From positions 2,294,001 through 2,358,000 of the forward strand of contig OY751494.1 in the NCBI GenBank assembly GCA_963565915.1: a stretch of 64,000 nucleotides of DNA, given 5' to 3'. Position 1 is the first letter of the stretch. Each line of letters opens with the position of its first letter. Below, piece after piece: positions 27,249-38,168 of this stretch. Under the pieces are notes generated by a model. The model saw only the letters and a list, made by a program, of their open reading frames with translations, did not search any database and was not told where the DNA came from. Made by a program: the position numbers and the translations under genes. The stretch is from Entoloma clypeatum. Taxonomy: Eukaryota > Basidiomycota > Agaricomycetes > Agaricales > Entolomataceae.

Positions 27249-28275
27249 CATCTGTAATAGATACGACTCGTTATCCCTGATGTGCTCAAAAACAAAACAC
27301 AATGACCTTGTATTTCTCCTGACCACAGCAACAAGTCATCCATTAAGAGCTGTAGTATGGCCATGGAATCTCGTATGCTCTGGTCGAATCGTGCATTCGA
27401 CATGTCGACGGATAAGACGGCATCATCAAAGGCAGTTTTGGCGAGATGACAAGCGCGTTCGGGGCTTTTGCGGACATCTGCACAAGTCCAACGGATTAAT
27501 GGCTTTTATGTGAATTACATGCGGATAGACCGACCATGATAGAAGACAGAGAAATTGAGGGCTAACCCCAATCTCGTTGGATGAAGAGGTGGTAGCGTTG
27601 AAAGTGCGTGACTGAAAGCCTCTTTATATGCGTTAAGGGATTGGTCTGCAAAGCGATCTCGATCCCGCTTGCGGCCAACTTCGGCGAGGTACCTGCAATA
27701 ATCGCCTTTCCTGATAAAAGATGAACCGAGTTCCCCAAAAATGCCTTCAGATAAGAGAACCTCACATTTTGGAGTAAAACACCCCTTCCTCGCCTTTCTC
27801 AGCAGCAGGAATTAGTTCGTGGTCCAACAGTGATACGATGTCCTGGCAGACGTCAGTCAATTCCCGTTCTATGAGCTCACACTGACGCCGTATCAAAGCC
27901 AGTTGATTCTTCCGTTCCAGAGGGCGTTCCGACTGCCACTTGAGCAAGGTGTTGGCAACACGCAAGCTGTTTCGGAGTGAATTCGTCATGATCTTGTATG
28001 CAATTGAGAGAAGGTTACGCTCTTCAATGAAGAGTCGAGGACCATAATGTTCAATAACCAGCTTGATCTGCTTCACGACATCTATATTCATTAGTAAAAG
28101 AGCTCTATGTCGAAACATCCTGCGCCGGCAGACCTTCATGACGGTCCGATTCCCCTGCTAGGTCGGCAATGAAGCACAAATCTTCTCTTGCTGGTTTAAG
28201 TTCTGCCTAAATTCGTCAGCTACGATCAGTACTAGTAGTCATATCGTATGTATGATAATGACTCACAAGCGCCAT
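27249..28275 (-). CDS. Divergent 14-3-3 family protein
   Basis: 14-3-3 proteins are dimeric phosphopeptide-binding adaptors. Splicing gives the start [13 protein letters not shown] (28275), then [48 protein letters not shown] and [21 protein letters not shown] further exon reads [20 protein letters not shown], then [30 protein letters not shown] and [19 protein letters not shown]. The phosphate-contacting residues (Lys of AYK, the Arg seven residues on, and RY of CRYLAEV) are all kept. Other normally invariant segments differ: the usual KNVIGARRASWR becomes [12 protein letters not shown]. So this is probably a second, fast-evolving paralogue. The last exon and stop (27249) are uncertain. Confidence 0.75.
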
Positions 28276-29445
28276 AGATCATGAAGATGGGTTGCGGTGG
28301 CTGAGCATCAGATAAAGGGGATATATGTATAGCGACCTTAAGTGCTTCTGCCGCGAAGCAATTTTCATACAACGATCGAAGCAGTTCGGACTAACCTGGG
28401 GCCTGTTTACATGCACGATGCATGATGCATCGATCTGACATGCAGCACATGTTGTCCCAGGCTGAGAGTACCGACGCGATATACGTTGCGAGGCCTAACT
28501 AGTCAAGGCTATCGATGTACTTGCATCAAACCGAAGATAGAGGTGGAAAATTAATTGGTTCATTTTAACCGACCCCTGCGTCGCGGGAGCCAAAAGGGAA
28601 TGAAGATCGAGGACGAACACCAAAAGGAGAGCACATTGAAGGAGTGGAAGTAAAAAAACGAATAAGGAGCGACTGTGGTAATTGTAAAGGGCGTGTGGGT
28701 CGAGGCATGTTATTTAATGTAGTTGGGTTGCGATCTCGACGACGCAAGCCCATGACTCTCCTTCCACCCGTGAAGCCATGCTTCGCTCGCTCGTTACGTC
28801 GCTTGTTGGAAGGATGACGAACGGTGTCGCAAAAGAAGGTAAACGACCGTCTACGCACAACTTGGCATGATAGTGCTGAATGCGGATAAAGGACATACCT
28901 TGAGAGAAATCGCTCCTCACCCTAACAAGAAGCGCGATGGACGCGAGCGTCCGAAGGTCGCCTGAACGTCGGAAGGTCCGAAGAGTTGGTGCTGGGGTCG
29001 TGTCAGAAAATGAGGGTGTAGGGTCGAGGAGTATACATACCTCAGCGATGAAGAGAGGAAGCAAAATGAGGACCAGAGATGCGGGTATTGAAGGGCCCTT
29101 TTATGGAGAATTTGGCTGCTCCATTGGTCATATCATCTGCAATCGATGGGCGATAACGGCTGTTCGCGATTCGAAGTTGCTGCGATTGCGCGCAGCTACC
29201 CCGCGAATCACAGTGACGCGTTTGGACGCGACATACATAATTTACTTTAGGGCAGGTCCCGTGCTGGGCAAAATCACCACAACACAGCTTTCAGCGTCTT
29301 TGGCACAACCATTACACCTCAACAAAACCCCTTTTTACGGAGGGAGGTGGTTAGCTGGCAGAGGGAGAAGCGAGGTCGGTTTTTCCCAACCTTTTACAGA
29401 TCCCCCCCGCTGAACCCTGGTCTAATTTAGTCTAGAAGTTTGAGA
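28276..29445. other. Long intergenic stretch, no gene recognised
   Basis: About 1.2 kb between the 14-3-3 gene and the zinc-knuckle gene. On the minus strand, two well-formed donor sites (CTGAG/GTATGT near 29040 and CTCAAG/GTATGT near 28898) suggest a spliced transcript. The possible exons give only Arg-rich, low-complexity peptides that match nothing I know. It could be a non-coding RNA or a small host gene; I cannot support a call. Confidence 0.35.
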
Positions 29446-30260
29446 ATGGCGTATCAATTTTCGAGGAAGGGGTGTTTCAAGTGTGGCAACCGTGCGTTAT
29501 CCTCTACTCCCAAACTTTAACAATCCAAATACATCGTTCTGTAGTTGGTCACATCGCCGAGAATTGCTCATCTGACCAAAGATTGTGCTACAACTGCCGT
29601 CAACCCGGCCACGAGTCTTCCGCATGCCCGTCTCCTCGTACCGTGGCGGCGAAGCAGTGTTATACTTGTGGGGGTGTTGGTCATATTCAAGGTGTGTGGC
29701 TCTTCAATTCGCCACAAGCGGAAGGCTAAGTGACTCCCAGCTGAATGCCCCAATTTGCGGACTCAGCAACAAGGTGGTAATCAGAAATGCTACGTAGGGA
29801 TCCTTCATCTTGGTTGTGTCGCCCTTCTGATTAGATGGACAGAACTGCAGCCGTTTTGGTCACATTGCTCGTGCTTGCCCGAATGGCGCTGGTTTTGCTT
29901 CCCGCGCGCCTCCTCCGGGGCGTGCACTGAATACCTCGACCTTGCCTCCTGTGAAGTGCTACCGTTGCGGTGGTCCGAACCATATGGCCAGGTACAAGCT
30001 TGACATGTTTTGACATGCGCCTGCTGTGTAAATGCTTACTTACTCTCAGAGATTGCCTTGCTGCACCTGGGAGCGGAAATTTTATTGACAACGCTCCGAC
30101 TGGTCCAGCGGCTGGAATTCTCAAAAACAAAACCTGTTACAAATGTCAACAAGAAGGTCATGTGAGTCTCTCTGACATACAGCTACACCGGCAGTTTCAT
30201 TTCATTGAATATCTCTAGATTGCCAGAGACTGCCCTGATGACGCCGAGTTTGTTGCTTGA
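29446..30260 (+). CDS. gis2: CCHC zinc-knuckle nucleic-acid-binding protein (Gis2/CNBP type)
   Basis: A small protein made almost entirely of CCHC zinc knuckles. In order: CFKCGN/LGHIAENC (split by intron 1), CYNCRQPGHESSACP, CYTCGGVGHIQAECP (split), CYNCSRFGHIARACP (split near 29778), CYRCGGPNHMARDC (split near 29992) and CYKCQQEGHIARDCP, then the tail DDAEFVA. Family members bind single-stranded G-rich DNA or mRNA and associate with translating ribosomes. The start MAYQFSRKGCFKCG at 29446 is the family's usual beginning. Introns fall regularly inside knuckles. Six knuckles in all. Confidence 0.88.
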
Positions 30261-30458
30261 CGGCATATATCTCAAGAAGTAGTAGTTCGAGTTACAGCCC
30301 TGTTTTTGTTTTCACCAGCGAATGTGAAGTCATCGAGTTTTAGGGCATATTTTTACAATTACACACCGTTTAATCTCAAATCTGGTAGGTGTGTATGTTG
30401 AAACTTGACCTCCAAAACTTCGGGTGAAGCCGGCTGTCGATCTGAACCTGCGACTTGG

Positions 30459-31191
30459 ATGTGGGCCTTTATCAACTCCGCACCTCGATGGTCGTCCTCG
30501 CATAGGACGTTTTTAACACTACCCAAACTTCCGGACCTTCCGCCATGGAGTAGTCAAGAAACTCAAACTTATCATGAACGGAAGGTTCTACCGTAAGACA
30601 GGTCACTATTCGTTTGTGCCAGACTCTGAGTGCTTTCAAGATATCGACAGAAGGAGCTTTACGACGTCGTCGCAGATGTTGCATCATACAATCGCTTTAT
30701 TCCGTTTTGCACTGGATCTCGTATTGTGCGGCCTTCAATTGGGATACCCGTCACGGGAACCGCTGCTCGACGCTCCGTCATGGAAGCTGAATTGACGGTC
30801 GGTTTTCTTGCGTTCAAAGAAAGCTATGTGAGCCGAGTGACATGTGATCCATACACTTCTGTCGAAGTACCGATTTGTCTCGTGTCATCACCATTATCTT
30901 GAATGACTTTTCCCTCAGGCAGTTGCGTCCTCGTCGACCCCGCTATTCAAAACGCTGTCGACCACTTGGCGGTTTCATCCGACATCTGCGCACTCTCCCT
31001 ACCTGGCACCCCAATCATCGAGGAATGATAGCCACAAGGACGATCGACCAACAATTGTGACGTTGGACCTTGTTTATGCTTTCGCCAATCCGATACATGC
31101 CTCACTTTCCTCCGCATTCTTTGGGCAGGTCTCTAAGCTTATGGTGAAAGCATTCGAAGACCGGTGTTTGGAAGTTTATGGGCCTAGATAA
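30459..31191 (+). CDS. coq10: Coq10-type START-domain protein, mitochondrial
   Basis: Coq10 binds coenzyme Q in mitochondria and supports its delivery to respiratory complexes. The N-terminal exon (MWAFINSAPRWSSSHRTFLT) looks like a mitochondrial presequence and ends HERKVLPY at an intron of about 47 bases (30591-30637). The next exon has RQKELYDVVADVASYNRFIP, then FCTGSRIV and TVGFLAFKESYVSRVTCDP. After a second intron the C-terminus contains TIVTLDLVYAFANPIHASL, ending EDRCLEVYGPR at 31191. An in-frame Met at 30405 is an alternative start; 30459 gives the better presequence. Confidence 0.85.
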
Positions 31192-31297
31192 TTCCTAGTC
31201 TCAGTCCATGTTGAGCATCGATACATAACCCTGGACCCAACCTTGAGTCCCTTGAAGTGCCTGGACCTTATTCGCAGGCACTGCACAGCTTTTAAAA

Positions 31298-31513
31298 AAC
31301 TCCGCAGAAGACGGCAGTTGCAATGGGTGGGGGTGGTTTGTGTTTTTCCTTTGAAGCAAAGACTGCGTGCGTGTATTGTGGTCGAATAAGTATTATATTT
31401 GTTTGAGAACTCCGCAGAAGACGGCAGTTGCAATGGGTGGGGGTGGTTTGTGTTTTTCCTTTGAAGCAAAGGCTGCGTGTATTGTGGTCGAATAAGTATT
31501 ATATTTGTTTGAG
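31298..31513. repeat. Two-copy tandem direct repeat of about 110 bases
   Basis: The unit beginning AACTCCGCAGAAGACGG at 31298 is repeated at 31408. The copies are almost identical; copy 2 lacks four bases in a GTGC-type run and has a few point changes. The second copy ends at about 31513, some 185 bases before the chitin synthase start. The array sits between coq10 and the chitin synthase gene and so probably in the latter's promoter. Confidence 0.85.
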
Positions 31514-31698
31514 CACTCAGGCGGGGACGAGTGTGTGTTTGGCCGTGCATTGCTCGGCTGCGTCAGACCGGTGTGAATAATAAATATGATATTTACATCG
31601 CCTCGTTGCAAACAAAGTTACAAAAACAGTTTGAGGGTGTTGGCAGGTATCCCTGTCTCTTCCTTCACGACCTCAACCTTCCTGAGCCATCTGCTCCA

Positions 31699-34600
31699 AT
31701 GGCCGAAAACCGTCCTCCCCTCCCCTCAGGCGCTTCCTACTCTAACGAGGTCTATGGAGATCCTTTCGCTGATCGTCCTCGTCAAACCCGTTTCCACGAG
31801 CCTGAAGGCTCGCCTTACGAGGGTACAACAGCGTTACCACGTCCATACCAAAGTTCTGCATCCCTGGCTACAGGCGATAATTATGATGACGACGAATACG
31901 TTGAAAAGCAGCCATTGACCGTCGGCCAGCCATTTTCTGGCGGCTTTTACCCTCCCACGTATGTTCGAGTCCACCTAATTCCTTGCCGGCTTCTCAGTCC
32001 TTCTATGCAGCGCCAATGACCCCAGCGCATATGGTGATCCCTACCCTCAGGGAGGTCGTCCAGAGTCGGTCCTTTCTACCGCCACAGGCGGAGCTGAGTC
32101 TGCTTGGAGGCGCCGCCAGACAATCAAACGTGGCGTCACTCGCAAAGTCAAACTCACCCAAGGAAACTTCATCTCCGAGTATCCGGTGCCGACTCCGGTC
32201 CATACTGCTATCGAAGCAAAATGGTCATCAACGAAGACCACTGAGTTTTCGTGAGTCCGCTTTGATGGCGAGGCATGTCGCATATTGACAGGACCTGCGA
32301 ATAGTCATATGCGTTACACTGCGGCCACTTGTGATCCCGACGAGTTCTCAGAGGCGAATGGATACTCACTCCGCACGAAGATGTATAACCGCGACACGGA
32401 ACTATTGATAGCCGTCACCTCGTACAATGAGGATAAGACCCTTTACGCCCGTACACTACACGGCGTCATGCTCAACATTCGTGACATCTGTAAGACCAAA
32501 CAGTCCAAGTACTGGCGAAGGACAGCGGAGGAAGGGACTCCGGCATGGCAGAAGATTACCGTTGCTCTCATTGTCGATGGACTGGAGCCCATGGACAAGA
32601 GTGTTTTGGACCTGCTTGCCACAGTCGGTGTTTACCAGGACGGTGTGATGAAGAAACAGGTTGATGGAAAAGACACTGTTGCTCACATCTTTGAGGTAAC
32701 ATTTCGTAGCATTAAGAAACCACTTGATTTAATATTTTATACCAGTACACGACCCAATTATCAGTGGATGCCACGCCACAGCTGGTCCTTCCTCAGGCCA
32801 ACGACCCTTTGAATCTTGTTCCAGTCCAGGTTATCTTTGTCTTGAAGGCCAAAAATCAAAAGAAGATCAACTCCCACCGTTGGCTCTTCAACGCCATTGG
32901 GAAAATGCTTAATGTTTGTTTACTCATCATCAAAACCTGAACAAGATTTAATTCTCCAATAGCCCGAGATTTGCGTCCTCATTGACGCTGGAACCAAACC
33001 AGGCCATAAGTCCATCTACTATCTGTGGGAGGCATTCTACAATGATCCTCATTTGGGCGGTTGCTGTGGTCAGTATCTTCTATGCGGAGTTGGGATGTGT
33101 CTCAATTTTTTGGCAGGTGAAATCCACGCCATGATCAAGGGTGGCAAGAAATTATTGAACCCACTCGTCGCTGCTCAAAATTTCGAGTACAAGATGTCGA
33201 ACATTTTGGGTATGAAGACACATGTTTTGGAAAATGATGAGGTACTGATCTGTCGTTTCAGACAAACCTTTGGAAAGCAGCTTTGGATACGTATCCGTGT
33301 TGCCTGGAGCCTTTTCGGCTTATCGATTCCGTGCCATTCTTGGACGTCCATTGGATCAATATTTCCACGGTGATCACTCCTTAGCCGATCGACTTGGCCC
33401 GAAGGGCATTTATGGGATGAATATCTTCACGAAAAACATGTTTTTAGGTATTTGACATCAAGTCATATTGCGCACATCTACTCACCATTGATCATGCCAG
33501 CTGAGGATCGTATCCTGTGCTTTGAGCTTGTGGCCAAAGCGAATGATCGATGGACCCTGACTTATGTCAAACCTAGCAAAGCCGAAACCGATGTTCCAGA
33601 GACAGCCGCCGAGTTAATTGGTCAGCGTCGCCGATGGTTGAATGGTTCCTTTGCCGCCTCAGTCGTCAGTATTGTATTCAAATCTCTCCATAAATGATTC
33701 ACTCATCCCACTGCATCAGTATGCCATTGTCAATTTCCACAGATTTTACAGCTCAGGTCATGGAATTTTCCGCATGTTCTTCTTACACATCCAGGCTATC
33801 GTTTGTACCAAGAATCTATTGCCTAGACCATTGTTAACTTGTCATGCAGTATAACGTCGCTTCGCTTGTGTTTTCTTGGTTCGCTCTCGCCAACATTTGG
33901 CTTACGTTCAGTATCATTATCGACCTCCTCCCAAGCCAAGGCGTTGTAATCTTTGGTACAGCCGAAATCGTGAGTCCTCGCCCTGTTTCACGGCCGTTGG
34001 CCTGATCAGATGATCATTCCAGACCCACTGGATCAATCTCGCACTTAAATGGATCTATCTGTCTTTCTTGGCTCTACAATTCATCCTGGCGTTGGGTAAC
34101 CGACCCAAAGGTGAACGAATGGCTTATACGGTCACACTCTGGTATGTGAGGAAAAGTGTTCTGCCGATTGCCGTGCTCAACTCCTTTATTTCCAGGGTTT
34201 ATGCCGTTCTTGCGGTTTATCTTTTGATTTGCTCCTTCTGGCTTACGGCTTTGGCGTTCAAGGTATGGCGCACCAACTACACCTGAACCCATTCACATTC
34301 TCATCATCGTCCCACAGGCAATTCCTGCTATGCTGAAGAATAAATCGGTTGGGCAGGTTATTGCAACATTCTTCATTCCTCCAGTTGGTGCTTTAATTGC
34401 TGCGATGGTGTCTACTTTTGGTTTGTCCGAATTTTTTAACCCAACGCCTTCGAGCAAGCTGACGAGATCCTACAAGGCATCTATTTCTTCGCGTCCTTTC
34501 TCTATGTGAGTCGACTGACTACGTCGCCAATGAACCCAAAGGACTCATGTTTGTCCCCTCCCCAGCGTGATCCCTGGCATATGTTTTCCAGCTTCTTTCA

Positions 34601-35231
34601 ATATCTTTGCCTCGCGCCCAGCTTCACCAATGTCCTCAACGTATACGCCTTCTGCAACTTGCATGATGTACGAGAACACCTCGGTTCGATACTTTATGAT
34701 TTAATTTTGGTTTTAGGTGTCTTGGGGCACAAAAGGAAGTGACAAAGAAGAAGCTCTACCATCCGTCAAGTCATCCAAGAGCAAAGACGCCGATGCTCCC
34801 GTTGTGGTGGATACCACCAAGGTCCAAGAGGATGTTGATGCAGCCTTCAAGGAGACTGTGACCCGCGCGGTAACGAAAGTCCAGGTTGTCGAGACCCCAG
34901 AGAAGCCCACGATGGATGATCAAAACAAGACGTTCCGAACACGTCTTGTTTCGATGTGGATGCTTTCAAATGCGACATTAGCCATCGCCATCGAGAATAT
35001 CAATGGTTTGCGGTCCACCAATTCGCAATCGAGCGCAATTCAAGAAGCTCAGCAAGTGGCAAAACAGAACGCCTATTTCGGTGTCATCCTCTATTCCACT
35101 TTTGCCCTGGCGGCAGTGCGATTCACCGGGGTAGGTTCCTCGCCGCCACTGCTATACATGACTAACTTGTCTTGCAGTGCATGATTTACTTCTTCAAGAG
35201 GAATCTCTTCAGGTTCTGCCGCAAGAATTAG
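31699..35231 (+). CDS. chs: Chitin synthase, division I (class I-III)
   Basis: A plasma-membrane glycosyltransferase that polymerises UDP-GlcNAc into chitin. It starts [20 protein letters not shown] with a Pro/Tyr-rich cytosolic N-terminus. The Chs1N-like part has [20 protein letters not shown]. The catalytic domain includes [59 protein letters not shown], the [11 protein letters not shown] motif and the processivity motif [11 protein letters not shown]. Several transmembrane helices follow (e.g. [17 protein letters not shown], then [20 protein letters not shown]), then a Lys/Asp-rich loop, and a last membrane part ending [13 protein letters not shown]. About 15 small introns. It appears complete. 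Confidence 0.93.
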
Positions 35232-35462
35232 TGCCACAGTTGCCTCATTCTATTTTTTCTGTCTCGTCTCTATCTCACAATCATGAAAAAATTACTTACA
35301 TCTTGGAAGCAATGAGTCCACGTTTCTGAAGCGTCATCGTTCGTTTGCATACACACCGTCTTATTATACATCTTATCATACCACCCGTTATTTCTGTCAT
35401 GGACTGCATAGCGACTGAGCTATACCTAACTGGTTCACGGACGTTCGAATCTTAGATGCAAA

Positions 35463-36470
35463 TCATGAATACATCCCGGAAAAGTTGCGTGCAACGTCCT
35501 CATCTTCGAGTCCAGTTTGCGAAGATCCGACCATATCTTCGAAGTCGATGGATTGGCCTGCAAATTCTCTGCTGATTTGGTGGATCGTGTCTGCACCTTG
35601 AAGCGACAAAGGTGCCGGTGACACTGGTAGATCCAGGCTGCCGTTGGTGTTACTTGGTTCTCGTGGCTTCAGGAGAAGATGTCGACACATCGGACAGGAG
35701 TCGTGCTTGGTTCATCACCGTTAAACTCTTTCCCGCTTGATACCACTGTCATGGCTTACTGAATCGAATATCCACTTCGAAATGCTTCAAAAATGGTTGA
35801 AATTAAGTAGAATGAGGATGCCCATGAGAGTAAAGAACTCAACTCTCTACGACAAAAGGTGTGGCCACATTGCCATGGCTCTGCCAACCTCGTCACGCCC
35901 AAATGTTCAACGGGGTGGGCTGGAGAGTCCATCGCTATAGCCATCTCCTCTTCCGAGAGGATCGCAAGGAAGGGGTTGAAACAGATTGGGCACGGAGAGT
36001 CTCAAATCAGAGGTGTTTGTCTTCGTGTCCAGGCGATCGCCGAGGTGGGTGCGCACCTTGGAGTCCAAGTTGAATGATATCTTGTTCAGTCAAACGAGGG
36101 AGGCCCTCGATAAGGTCTCTCATTTTACTATGTACATAGGTGAGCCGTGCATGGAGAGGGAGAGATTTTCTACTGACGCGAGACTTGGGGTGAGTCCCCC
36201 TGAGAGTTGCGTGATGCTCTGCCGGAGGTCGGCGAGGGAGTGGGTCATGGATCGCAGTTCTTCGGGGATATTCTCGAGGAGGGAATGCGAGCGGTCGGTA
36301 CCACGATTGGACATTTCAAGGGAGGTGAACGCGTCAGCAAGCGGACGCGTATCCCAACGCTCTGATCACATGCCAACAATCAGGAACATATGTTTACATT
36401 GACAAGCTACAGAGCCGTATGCAAAGCAATCGACGAAAGGACGATATACGAGGTCATCAACGCTCCCCAT
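35463..36470 (-). CDS. RING-finger protein, putative E3 ubiquitin ligase
   Basis: The start MGSVDDLVYRPFVDCFAYGS is spliced to RWDTRPLADAFTSLEMSNRG and a helical N-terminal half (LRSMTHSLADLRQSITQLSG). A short exon gives DLIEGLPRLTEQDIIQLGL. The RING is put together from three exons: CPICFNPFLAIL, EEEMAIAMDSPAHPVEHLG, CGHTFCRRDISKWIF and HDSCPMCRHLL. The usual second ligand after CGHTFC is Asp in this family. The Ser/Asp-rich tail ends DVARNFSGMYS. This RING pattern, with an insert between the two zinc half-sites, is common in Agaricomycetes. A relative lies at 53888-54661. Substrates unknown. Confidence 0.7.
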
Positions 36471-36556
36471 CTAGGAGAGCGCACGTTAGGTATGCGAGTG
36501 GAAAAATCAAGCTAGCGGTAGCGACGGAAAGAATGCAGGGAAAAGAGTCGGGGAAA

Positions 36557-37044
36557 TTAGAAGGGGTTTTCATCATCAACTTGCAACGTCTCGTCGGGAT
36601 TCGTTGATGGCTGAACGTTATTTGGTTCGTCATCGTCGCTGGGCCCACTGGGTTGAGCAAAGAGCTGAGTGTTAGACTTTGCGCCCCTTGCAGATCATGT
36701 AGGTATGAGGCCAATGCAAGGGCGGCGTGGAATGATAGATGGAACATACTTGACGAAATTCTTCTTTCGTGCAGCATTGAGCTTCTGCGTGACGGGAGTC
36801 ATTAGGTTGTCGGTAGGTGAGATGAAAGCGGGGTTGCTGGCCGAAAGGTGTCTGGGTTAGCCACACAGATTGAGTGCGGGGAGCGGCGGCGCGGGACTGA
36901 CTGGCTCTTTGCCATCTTCTTGAATAGCAGGGCCTTTGCACCCATGCCCGGTGCCTGATTTGCTGGGATATAGGCAGCCTGAGAAGGATTATGGAGAGGC
37001 TGAACTGAGACGGGAGAGTCGTTGGGCGTTGAAGTGGCCGACAT
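36557..37044 (-). CDS. Spo12-like small protein
   Basis: A small three-exon gene. Exon 1 starts MSATSTPNDSPVSVQPLHNP and contains GMGAKALLFKKMAKS. An intron leads to NPAFISPTDNLMTPVTQKLN with AARKKNFVK, which resembles the short conserved Spo12 motif (DNL-S/T-P-x-T-x-K-L). The last exon gives an acidic tail, GAKSNTQLFAQPSGPSDDDE through VDDENPF. Spo12 proteins take part in mitotic exit in yeasts. The motif match is by eye and short, so the family call is moderate. It is divergent from rheb, with a TCACGTGA between them. Confidence 0.6.
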
Positions 37045-37102
37045 CGAGGACTGAACTGAAGCAGATGAAGATAAGTAAACTCGACGCGTCCTAATATCAA
37101 CA

Positions 37103-37110
37103 TCACGTGA
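37103..37110. promoter_or_regulatory. TCACGTGA E-box between Spo12-like gene and rheb
   Basis: A perfect palindrome within the 136-base divergent gap; it could serve either gene. Binding by a Cbf1/bHLH-type factor is inferred only. Confidence 0.4.
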
Positions 37111-37180
37111 TCATAACTCCCTTGATCCCTTACACTGGCGCCGAGATGCAACAGCCAGCCGCCCCAAGGCCATAATCCCC

Positions 37181-37953
37181 ATGACCCTCCTCAAGAAGCG
37201 CAAAATCGCCGTCCTAGGCTCTCGCTCAGTCGGTGAGCAAAGCCAATTCTTACCTTCTTGCATCCTTGACAGTCAGCAGGCAAATCCTCTATGATTCGTC
37301 AGTTCGCCGAAAACGAGTTCGCTGAATCATACTATCCTACCATAGAAAGCATCTTCGTCAAGACAATCACTCACAACACCACTCAGTACCACTGTGAAGT
37401 TATCGACACTGCAGGCCAGGTATGTCGGCCCAGTGCCCTATTCACTTCCGTTTAACAGCCGTGACGACGCACTAGGACGAGTATTCCATTCTCGGTCCCA
37501 AACACACAATTGGCATCCACGGTTACGTCCTCGTGTATTCCGTCGCATCCCGGAAATCCTTCGATATGATTCAAGTAGTGTATGACAAGATAATCGATTA
37601 TTGCGGTGTTTCTGATATTCCCTGCGTCATTGTCGGCTCCAAGGCAGACCTCGAATCTTGGCATGTCAAGTCTACTTTTCTTCCGGTGCAGTCTTTCCTG
37701 ATGCCTGGACAGCCGACAGGTTGCACCCTCTGACGGCGAGAGTCTTGCACAAGCAAACAACGCTGTCTGGGTTGAGGCTAGTGCCAAGGATAACGTCAAC
37801 ATCGGTCCGTACGGGTACTCCTCACACTTAACCTCCTACTCACTCCTTTGCACAGGCAAAGTCTTTGAGTTGTGTCTTGCAGAAATTGAGAAGCATGCCT
37901 CGGGCAGCCAACCTGAACCTCCTCCCAAGAGCCGCAGCTGTTCCATCATGTAA
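37181..37953 (+). CDS. rhb1: Rheb-type small GTPase
   Basis: Rheb activates TORC1 and links nutrient state to growth. It starts MTLLKKRKIAVLGSRSVGKS, the G1 loop; an intron splits the codons just after it. Effector region: YYPTIESIF. G3 is DTAGQDEYSIL, again across an intron. G4 reads IVGSKADLE, with Ser where most Ras-like proteins have Asn (NKxD). G5 is VEASAKDNVNIG. The C-terminus ends SRSCSIM, a CaaX box for prenylation. The basic residue after the first Gly of G1 (GSRSVGKS) is typical of Rheb. Four or five introns. Farnesylation and TORC1 control are inferred from the family. Confidence 0.85.
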
Positions 37954-38168
37954 CCGTAAGAGACATACTCTTTATCGTGCTTTCGTTTTCCCCTCTCGTG
38001 GTCCTTCTGTTCGACTTACTGGTTAGGATATGCTACCAACTTTATATACTCCCCCTGATAATTTCCACATTTTTTCGCGCCGCTTTGACGTCCCCACCAT
38101 GGTTCGAAAACATAGGAAAATAGCCCAGTCGTATTTCATACTACAACTCAAGTTCTTTACAGTAAGCG

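Noticed and set aside
28937..29413. Plus-strand frame of 158 codons before the zinc-knuckle gene
   Set aside because: Arg-rich, repeat-free noise with no conserved segment; it runs into the probable promoter of the next gene.
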